Source: a candidate division TM6 bacterium GW2011_GWF2_38_10 (GTDB taxonomy: Bacteria; Babelota; Babeliae; Babelales; RVW-14). Taken from it: a DNA stretch of 62,769 bases. The position numbers and the translations under genes were made by a program. Each line of letters opens with the position of its first letter. The first letter of the stretch is position 1. Of the stretch, positions 1 to 5,866 are shown piece by piece. A model generated the notes under the pieces. The model worked only from the letters and a program-made list of their open reading frames with translations. It was not told the origin of the DNA and did no database searches. Where the stretch lies: NCBI GenBank assembly GCA_000992305.1, contig LBTY01000008.1, positions 1-62,769 on the forward strand. The letters run 5' to 3'.

Positions 1-222
1 AACAAAAATTGTAAATAAAATAACCGTCTTAAGATCAACTTTTTTTTCGTTAAGCCGAGCCCACAACGAACGGCTGCCAAGCGCTGATGATTCAACAATT
101 TTTGTTGGCATCAACCCCTGCCCTTGCAGCATATCCTTAACCATCTGCAACGACGCTGCATCAAGTGTTCCGGAAATCAAAGCTCCCCGCTTATTATACG
201 CTTCGTACTGAAAAAGAGGCAT
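1..222 (-). CDS. GspF/PilC-family inner-membrane protein, N-terminal 74 residues (runs off the window)
   Basis: This is the beginning of a type II secretion/type IV pilus platform protein; the gene continues beyond position 1. The start ATG is at 222 with GAGGAG just upstream. The translation opens MPLFQYEAYNKRGALISG and continues through a segment reading LQMVKDMLQGQGLMPTKI, matching the family's usual opening (an aromatic-rich first strand, K-G-x-x-x-x-G, then a helix ending L-x-x-Q-G-L-x-P). GspF/PilC proteins sit in the inner membrane and couple the assembly ATPase to pseudopilus or pilus building. No transmembrane segment falls in the visible part. It is divergent from the secreted-protein gene at 346, so 223-345 should hold both promoters. 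The family call is fairly firm; pilus versus secretion system cannot be decided here. Confidence 0.75.
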   Translation of the reverse strand, partial: MPLFQYEAYNKRGALISGTLDAASLQMVKDMLQGQGLMPTKIVESSALGSRSLWARLNEKKVDLKTVILFTIFV

Positions 223-345
223 AACTCCTCCGCAATCTTGATCGTAATAACTTTTACTTGCTATTTTTTTAAAAACCCTGCTATTGTCTTATCACCATTT
301 TATAAAAATATATCATAACAGTACTTTATCAGAAAGGGCGTCATA

Positions 346-1455
346 ATGAAAATAAAAAAAAAGAAATCGGCTTTATTATGGTTAACAACATCCTTTATAG
401 TACCAAACATACTTTACACAACGCCGCAATCAACCACCCACACCCATGCACTTGATCAAGAATTAGAATCCTTCCTAGAAAACAAAACACCGCTTCATTT
501 GAGTGTTCAAAGTCTAAAAAATTTCATTTCGCGCGGCCCTACAGAGTCCATTTATACAAAGTTTACAAAATCTCATGATGACCACATGACATCCAAAAAA
601 AATATTTTTAATGCCACCTTTGTAAAATATATAAAAACTATTTACAACGAACCATCCTACGCCGAAGTTCTTTCTCAAAATGCAACACACATTGTTGATT
701 TTCTAGAACTTACCACGGAAATGTCACTTGGCGTTGAAACAACCTATGTTGCATTGCGCCTTTTTTACAATAAACTCAAAGCAGCAGAACTCATTGATGA
801 CTCAATGATGTTGCAAATTCTCCCCCATCTCAACCCACATCTTGGCCGTTTTTTTGATGAACACATGCAAGAAACATCCCTTATTGATCTTGATGTCATT
901 AAACAACACATTGAAAAAACAATTGATGCAAAATTGAGTGCACACCAAACAACCTCCCAACCAAGCTCCAATGATATTGTTCAAGATATCATGGCCATGG
1001 TTCACCAAGAAGAACAACGCATACAAAAAAGAGCATCCAAGCAAGCGGCTCGTGAACGCCTGCGCGCCGTCGTTTTACGCTTTCTTGACCTTGCGCTTAA
1101 TAAACTTATGTGGAATATTGATGCACCTGAAAGTATTTGGCAATCTTTTTTAACCATTACGCAACAACTCCAAATGCTCGGTGCTGAAAATATTATCAAC
1201 CATCTTGACGACCTTGATGATCTATTGTGGACAACAACACATCGCTTTTGTTATTTCATCGATCTCCTTGGAGGCCACCTTCCGCTTTCTTTTTTTGAAG
1301 AAATTGAATACGATCTTACGAATAACCTCGTGTTTTTTTTAGAAGCTCCAGAACAAGATCACGAAATTACCTCAAAAAAAAATACTATAGCGCAAACACT
1401 TATAAAAGCAAAAGCAAAAGCTTATGCCTATGAAACGCAAGGATTAATGAGCTAA
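346..1455 (+). CDS. Secreted protein of unknown function, 369 aa
   Basis: I do not recognise this protein. It begins with a lysine-rich stretch (KIKKKK) and a hydrophobic segment up to about residue 25, a plausible signal peptide, so export is likely. The rest is soluble and probably mostly helical, with no cysteine pattern, repeat or catalytic motif that I can name. A polar, Q/S-rich stretch near residues 195-235 may separate two domains. AAAGGG lies upstream of the start. It is divergently transcribed from the GspF/PilC gene and followed after about 60 bases by a toxin-antitoxin-like pair. Codon use looks like that of its neighbours. An exported host-interaction protein is possible, but nothing in the sequence proves it. 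Confidence 0.55.
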   Translation: MKIKKKKSALLWLTTSFIVPNILYTTPQSTTHTHALDQELESFLENKTPLHLSVQSLKNFISRGPTESIYTKFTKSHDDHMTSKKNIFNATFVKYIKTIYNEPSYAEVLSQNATHIVDFLELTTEMSLGVETTYVALRLFYNKLKAAELIDDSMMLQILPHLNPHLGRFFDEHMQETSLIDLDVIKQHIEKTIDAKLSAHQTTSQPSSNDIVQDIMAMVHQEEQRIQKRASKQAARERLRAVVLRFLDLALNKLMWNIDAPESIWQSFLTITQQLQMLGAENIINHLDDLDDLLWTTTHRFCYFIDLLGGHLPLSFFEEIEYDLTNNLVFFLEAPEQDHEITSKKNTIAQTLIKAKAKAYAYETQGLMS

Positions 1456-1516
1456 AAATAATATTGATTTAAAAGATGTTGATATAAATCCTATTTAAGC
1501 AGGTGGAAATAATTCC

Positions 1517-1837
1517 ATGATAAGTAAAGAAGTTTTAAACGAAGTAAAAAATCGCTTGATTGCTACATATAATCCTATAGCAATCTATCTTTTTGGGTCA
1601 TATGCATGGGGTAGTCCAACCAAAGACAGTGATCTGGACTTACTGATTGTTGTCGATCAATCTGAAGAAAAATCTTATAAACGTCCAATTGCTGGGTATA
1701 AGGCGCTACGTGGCCTGGATATTTCTAAGGATATCATTATATATACCAAAAAAGAGTTTGACAGCAAGACAAACGACGTGTCTACACTTGGATATAAAAT
1801 CAAGAAAGATGGGAAGGTGCTTTATGCAAGAGCATGA
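1517..1837 (+). CDS. Minimal nucleotidyltransferase (MNT) of a HEPN/MNT pair
   Basis: A 106-residue nucleotidyltransferase of the minimal (MntA-like) type. The active-site signature is visible near residues 27-41 as GSYAWGSPTKDSDLD: the G-S pair followed by the two aspartates (DSD) that bind magnesium. In characterised HEPN/MNT pairs the MNT protein is the antitoxin and modifies the partner HEPN protein, in some cases by adding AMP. GGTGGAA precedes the ATG at a suitable distance. Its last 14 bases overlap the start of the HEPN gene in another frame, so the two are translationally coupled. Domain call is firm; toxin-antitoxin function is inferred from the pairing. Confidence 0.85.
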   Translation: MISKEVLNEVKNRLIATYNPIAIYLFGSYAWGSPTKDSDLDLLIVVDQSEEKSYKRPIAGYKALRGLDISKDIIIYTKKEFDSKTNDVSTLGYKIKKDGKVLYARA

Positions 1838-2237
1838 AGACTGGCTCAGGATTGCCAGAGAAGATTTAAGCGTAGCACGCGCCTTGGTTAAGGGAGAATT
1901 TTTTTCTGCGGTTACATACCACTGCCAGCAATCGGCAGAAAAAGCCCTCAAGGGGTATTTATCTTTTAAAAAGCATGAAATTTTAAAATCACATGACCTA
2001 TCAAAGCTTATCGACCTGTGTAAAAAAAACGATCGAGGATTCGATAAGCTCTATGACGCAGCAGACTGTCTTAATCCATATGCAACAAGATTTAGATATC
2101 CAACTGAATTTGGAATTCCAGATTTAGCTGACTCAGAACAGGCTATAAAAAATGCCGAAAGTATACTGCGATTTGTGCTAAAAAAAATAACTGAAACAAC
2201 AACAGGACAGCAGAATATGTTTAACAGATCGGAATAA
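1824..2237 (+). CDS. HEPN-domain protein, partner of the upstream nucleotidyltransferase
   Basis: A 137-residue HEPN-domain protein. The start chosen is the ATG at 1824, inside the end of the MNT gene: GGAAGG lies just upstream and the family's first helix (EDWLRIAREDL) begins immediately. A longer in-frame opening to 1647 only reads the MNT gene out of frame. The helix YHCQQSAEKALKGYL and the following HDLSKL are typical of this HEPN family (PF05168). No R-x4-6-H RNase motif is visible, so it may not be an RNase of the HepT type. With the MNT gene it forms a two-gene module ending at a bidirectional terminator. Confidence 0.85.
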   Translation: MQEHEDWLRIAREDLSVARALVKGEFFSAVTYHCQQSAEKALKGYLSFKKHEILKSHDLSKLIDLCKKNDRGFDKLYDAADCLNPYATRFRYPTEFGIPDLADSEQAIKNAESILRFVLKKITETTTGQQNMFNRSE

Positions 2238-2296
2238 TGTACACTATCAATGTCAATACATAGGACTCTACAGGATTAAAAACAGGATTTTAAAAT

Positions 2297-2348
2297 AACG
2301 TCGCTACCGTACATTTGAGTCTCATTATGACGGTAGCGGCGTCATTTT
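2297..2348. terminator. Bidirectional terminator between the HEPN gene and asnA
   Basis: An inverted repeat with arms around 2297-2310 and 2330-2343 (core CGCTACCGT / ACGGTAGCG) is followed by a short T run on the + strand and by AT-rich sequence on the other. It lies between two convergent genes and can serve both. Confidence 0.65.
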
Positions 2349-2422
2349 GCAAAAAAAGCTTCAATTCACGCTGCCAGAAATAATTTTGATTGCATCACTT
2401 AATGCATTTTCATGATATTCAC

Positions 2423-3443
2423 CTATAACAAAAGAATTCCTTTATCGTGCAAATCCTTAACCATTGCCTCAGGCCAAATACTTGCTTGCACCTGCCCAAT
2501 GTGCGTCTTTTTTAAATAAAGCATACACAAACGCGACTGCCCAATCCCTCCGCCGATAGATAATGGCAACTCACCCGCAAGCAGCATACGATGGAATAAG
2601 AGTGACGCACGAACTTGCTGCCCATGGAGCGCAAGCTGCCGCTCAAGCGCCACCTTATCAACACGAATTCCCATGGATGATAATTCAAAAGCAGATTGTA
2701 AGGCAGCGTTCCATACGAGAATATCGCCGTTCAGCCCACAAAATCCATCGCCTGTTGGAGTTGACCAATCATCATAATCGCACGAACGACCATCATGTGG
2801 TTTTCCACTCAAAAGCACGCCACCAATGCCTATAATAAACACAGCACCGTGCTGCTTGCATGCTGCATTTTCGCGCTCTTTTGGCGAAAAGGTAGGATAA
2901 CGATCTTCCAATTCTTGCGCATGAATAAACGTTATTTCAGCCGGAAGATCAATTGGTTGCTCGTTAAATTCATGCGCAACAGCCTGAGCAACCTTATACA
3001 CCACGCTATAAATACTTCGTACAATCGTTTTTAAAAAATCAATGGTACGATCCTCTGCGCGAATTACTCGCTCCCAATCCCACTGATCAACATACAACGA
3101 ATGAATGGCATCAAGATCTTCATCAGCACGAATTGCATTCATATCAGCATAAATCCCCGCCCCAACCGGAATGTTGTAACGAGCTAATGTCATGCGCTTC
3201 CACTTTGCAAGCGAATGGACAATAACCGCTTGGGTAGCGCCATCAGCCCGAACAGAAAAACTCACCGGCCGCTCAACCCCGTTAAGATCATCATTGATCA
3301 ACACGCATAAGATTAAGTTCCTGAGCCAACAATCGTTGAAATGTATCTTTAACAAATGTTATTCCTAATTCAGTCTTAATAAGCTCTTGCGCCGCTGCTC
3401 GTTTTTTTGCATCACCCTCAAGTATCATTTTTGACAAAATCAT
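2423..3443 (-). pseudogene. asnA: Asparagine synthetase A (aspartate-ammonia ligase), frameshifted by an internal deletion
   Basis: AsnA makes asparagine from aspartate, ammonia and ATP. The downstream frame (about 3310 to 2423) carries nearly the whole enzyme, with family stretches such as VHSLAKWKRMTLARY, DQWDWERVI, DYDDWSTPTGDGF, GLNGDILVWN and GGGIGQSRLCMLYL. The N-terminal part (TFVKDTFQRLLAQELNLMRV) lies in a different frame that stops near 3289. At the junction the family expects roughly 10-13 further residues (an APL-containing segment) before NDDLNGVERPV; these are missing, so this is a small deletion plus frameshift rather than a one-base error. The ATG at 3443 has AGAAAGGA upstream. 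No in-frame full-length product is possible without correction. It sits behind an apparently intact Asn-responsive attenuator. Confidence 0.85.
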
Positions 3444-3474
3444 ATCAGATCCTTTCTGCGCATACGCACATAAC

Positions 3475-3509
3475 AAAAAGAGCCCCAACTGATCATTCAG
3501 CTGGGGCTC
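3475..3509 (-). terminator. Attenuator terminator in the asnA leader
   Basis: On the - strand a 13-bp stem (5' arm 3497-3509, 3' arm 3480-3492, one G-U pair) with a four-base loop is followed by TTTTT at 3479-3475: a textbook intrinsic terminator. It ends about 30 bases before the asnA start, inside its transcript leader, so it should control read-through into asnA. An A/T-rich stretch on the other side lets it work on the + strand as well. Confidence 0.8.
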
Positions 3510-3573
3510 TTTTATTTTTTTTATTTTTTCTAACGTATCATAGGTGCATCATAAACATACAGCAAACCCCAGC
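3500..3573 (-). promoter_or_regulatory. Predicted antiterminator pairing of the asnA leader
   Basis: The RNA segment from 3573-3564 (GCUGGGGUUU), just after the Asn-rich codons of the leader ORF, can form ten consecutive pairs (two of them G-U) with 3509-3500, most of the 5' arm of the terminator. The two structures exclude each other, as in amino-acid operon attenuators. A weak point is that the segment lies about 24 bases upstream of the leader stop codon, so a ribosome paused at the stop may not cover it. Confidence 0.6.
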
Positions 3574-3717
3574 GGAATAATGTTGATTATTCTGATTATT
3601 ATTTTGGTTATTATTATTTTGATTAAGCTGGAAATTTACCTGATTGCAAGCAGCACAAAAACCACGGCTAATCGCCATGGAAAAAAATGAATGATGAGAA
3701 AGTAACACCATTTTCAT
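3538..3717 (-). CDS. Asn-rich leader peptide, 59 aa, upstream of asnA
   Basis: A short ORF of 60 codons lies between an apparent promoter and the asnA attenuator terminator. Codons in 3586-3645 comprise 12 asparagine codons out of 20 (11 AAT, one AAC), interspersed with five glutamine codons; the densest part reads NQNNNNQNNNQNNQ. Leader peptides rich in the amino acid made by the downstream enzyme are the hallmark of ribosome-mediated attenuation (trp, his and leu operons). The stop codon lies about 28 bases before the terminator hairpin. The ribosome-binding site is weak (AGTGAG before ATG at 3717). An unrelated small protein with a low-complexity stretch is the alternative, but position, composition and RNA complementarity all favour a leader peptide. 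Confidence 0.75.
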   Translation of the reverse strand: MKMVLLSHHSFFSMAISRGFCAACNQVNFQLNQNNNNQNNNQNNQHYSAGVCCMFMMHL

Positions 3718-3773
3718 ACAAGCTCACTTTTTGTTACTGCTTTTTCATACACACTTTGATTATTGACCCAATC

Positions 3774-3803
3774 ATCGTAGCACTAAATAATACCGTTTGT
3801 CAA
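3774..3803 (-). promoter_or_regulatory. Promoter for the asnA leader
   Basis: Reading the - strand, a perfect TTGACA (3803-3798) is followed after 18 bases by TACGAT (3779-3774) preceded by TGC, an extended -10. Transcription would start near 3766, giving a leader of about 320 bases before asnA. It sits just downstream of the AAA-ATPase gene stop. Confidence 0.6.
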
Positions 3804-3810
3804 TTGCAAA

Positions 3811-5649
3811 TTAGCAAGCAACCTTTTTTACACGTTTAAAAACTGTTTTTTTTGCACTCACTTTTTTTCGCACAGGCTTTTTTTTAGGCTCCGCAGAAAA
3901 GGCATCATGCCGAACAACCATGCCACCTTCTTCGACCTCAAACTCCCACGCCATCGCTTTGCCCCTAAATCCAATCCCTATTTTGATGATTTTATTAATC
4001 TTACGTGCATGCATCACCGTTGTATACTTTTTACGTTTTATTTGATCAAGTGCCTGTGCCGCCAAAACATCAAGCGGATCTTCTGTCTCCATATCATATT
4101 TTTTGAATTCAATAATTGTCCCCGCCTTAGTATGATCATGAGGAATAATGCAGATATCGTATCGGCCCGTTCCACTTTCACGGTTAGTAGTAACTTCGTG
4201 CGTCTGGCCAAGACTTACCAAAATACCAAGTATAAATGCCTGATACACATTTTCACCATCATCGCCAATGTCAAAAAAACTCATGCTTGCCAAAACATTC
4301 TCTTGAAATAATGTTAAAAATGTTTTAGGCGCTCCATCATAAATACCCATCACCATTTGATCAAATTTTGCACGATTCATTTTTTCATCATTAAACCATG
4401 CAATAACCATTGTTTTTAATGAATCGAGCACTTCAAAATTAGGAGCAACAAGTAACGCCGTTGTTTTTCCCACCATATTTGTACGGCTCTTCCACGTAAG
4501 ATATCCGGTAAAGACCAAAAATGACCACATCGCATTGGAGTCATTATACATATCGCGAAATACAATCGTATCATTGATCGTTTTTTCAATCGATCCACCC
4601 TCCAATATTTGCAATAAATTTTTCTTATCCTCCGCCGACGCTTTTCTCATTGTTTCTTGAATAAGCATGTGCCCGCCGGTGTTGATCCAATGAGCTCCAA
4701 GAGCCTTTTTGTTAATGCATTCGATAATTGACCAGGGATTATAGATCATCGTAAAATACTCATTCCCCTGCGTATCATACTTTGGCAAGCCAACACGATA
4801 ACCATTATACCATTCACGAACCTTTGTCCGATCAATCGGTGTTTGGAAATAATCAAGTATTGCAGTCACTTCACCTTCAACAAAACCAAATTTATCGGCA
4901 AATGCATCATCAAGCAACGAGTATGATGCTGAATTATTCATCCCCGAAAAAAGACTATCTTTGGCGATGCGCAAAATACCGGTGATCACCGAAAATTCAA
5001 GATAATTATTGTCCTTAAGACCAGCGCAAAAGAAGCTGTACATGAAGTTTTTTATTTCTTCATAATAATTAAATTCAAAGCCCGCTTGCATCGGCGCATC
5101 GTATTCATCGATTAATATAATTACCTTTTGATTATAAATGTTATAAAGATGCTCTGAAAGAAACTTTAATGCTTGTTCATAATGCGTTTGAGAAGCTTTT
5201 TGAGTTATTAACGCTTGAAAAATTGATTGGCTATGCTCATCAGTAAAAGAATTCTGAAGAACTATACCGTGACGTTTACATTCGGCAGTAATTAAAAGCA
5301 TTATCGCTTCGTAACATCCTTGCCACGTCAAACTTTTTATCCCCTTAAACGTTATAAAAATCACCGGATATTTCGCTTGTTGTGCCATAATCTCTGGATA
5401 GTTCGTTATGGCGAGGCCATCAAACAAATGACGACAATCAGGCCGACTTGGATGTTTTTCAAAAAAATATTGAAGCATCGACATATTCAATGTTTTACCA
5501 AACCTGCGGGGGCGAGGAATAATCGTAACTGTTTTTGTTTTATGCTTAAAAATGTCGTAAATAAACATTGATTTATCAACATAATAACAATTACTTTCAA
5601 TCAATGTTTTAAAATCGTGAATCCCAAGCCCTATATTTTTTTGTTCCAT
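3811..5649 (-). CDS. AAA-ATPase-like / PD-(D/E)XK nuclease-superfamily protein (copy 1)
   Basis: A 612-residue protein with an N-terminal AAA-ATPase-like domain (PF09820 type). The motif PRPRRFGKTLNMSML near residues 46-60 replaces a classical P-loop, and VIILIDEYDAPM near 177-188 is the Walker B region. A C-terminal PD-(D/E)XK-like domain near 500-545 shows GRYDICI and IIEFKK, followed by a Lys/Arg-rich tail. Such proteins are abundant in symbionts and gut bacteria; their role is not established. The ATG at 5649 is preferred over the one at 5655 because GAGGGG lies eight bases before the former and only two before the latter. The gene at 19175 is a close paralogue (about four of five residues alike by eye) with a matching upstream element. 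Confidence 0.85.
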   Translation of the reverse strand: MEQKNIGLGIHDFKTLIESNCYYVDKSMFIYDIFKHKTKTVTIIPRPRRFGKTLNMSMLQYFFEKHPSRPDCRHLFDGLAITNYPEIMAQQAKYPVIFITFKGIKSLTWQGCYEAIMLLITAECKRHGIVLQNSFTDEHSQSIFQALITQKASQTHYEQALKFLSEHLYNIYNQKVIILIDEYDAPMQAGFEFNYYEEIKNFMYSFFCAGLKDNNYLEFSVITGILRIAKDSLFSGMNNSASYSLLDDAFADKFGFVEGEVTAILDYFQTPIDRTKVREWYNGYRVGLPKYDTQGNEYFTMIYNPWSIIECINKKALGAHWINTGGHMLIQETMRKASAEDKKNLLQILEGGSIEKTINDTIVFRDMYNDSNAMWSFLVFTGYLTWKSRTNMVGKTTALLVAPNFEVLDSLKTMVIAWFNDEKMNRAKFDQMVMGIYDGAPKTFLTLFQENVLASMSFFDIGDDGENVYQAFILGILVSLGQTHEVTTNRESGTGRYDICIIPHDHTKAGTIIEFKKYDMETEDPLDVLAAQALDQIKRKKYTTVMHARKINKIIKIGIGFRGKAMAWEFEVEEGGMVVRHDAFSAEPKKKPVRKKVSAKKTVFKRVKKVAC

Positions 5650-5733
5650 AGCCATATCCCCTCATCCTGAAATCACACTCAAGACGCTACATCAATAATT
5701 TTTGTATAAACCTATCAATAAAAAAGCACCATG

Positions 5734-5774
5734 AGTATACCACAGCCCACAAAGATTGCATACGCCCTGTTTTA
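5734..5774 (-). promoter_or_regulatory. Conserved upstream element of AAA/PD-(D/E)XK copy 1 (extended -10 promoter)
   Basis: About 40 bases here are nearly repeated at 21097-21136, upstream of the paralogous gene. On the - strand both copies contain TGGTATACT, an extended -10, preceded by GGGCGTATGCAAT. No good -35 is visible. A separate hairpin (arms 5771-5781 and 5784-5794, two-base loop) overlaps the distal edge of this copy only. Confidence 0.5.
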
Positions 5775-5815
5775 TAGCAGCGTGCTGCTATAAATGAACA
5801 GATTTGAATAAAAAA

Positions 5816-5858
5816 AGTGCCAGGAGGACGCTTTAAAAAGCAATCCACTCCTGGCACT
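5816..5858 (-). terminator. Terminator of the beta-helix/propeller gene at 5867
   Basis: An 11-bp perfect stem (arms 5816-5826 and 5848-5858, AGTGCCAGGAG/CTCCTGGCACT) is followed on the - strand by a run of seven T. It closes the transcript of the two propeller genes upstream. Confidence 0.8.
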
Positions 5859-5866
5859 CAATGTAA

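Noticed and set aside
1647..1823. Longer N-terminus for the HEPN protein
   Set aside because: Those codons are the MNT gene read in another frame; the ATG at 1824 has its own ribosome-binding site and starts the domain.
3280..3330. Programmed frameshift in asnA
   Set aside because: No slippery heptamer or downstream structure at the junction, and conserved residues are missing, which frameshifting cannot supply.
3907..4311. 134-codon open frame on the + strand
   Set aside because: Antisense to the AAA-ATPase gene at 3811; composition and lack of a start signal fit a shadow frame.
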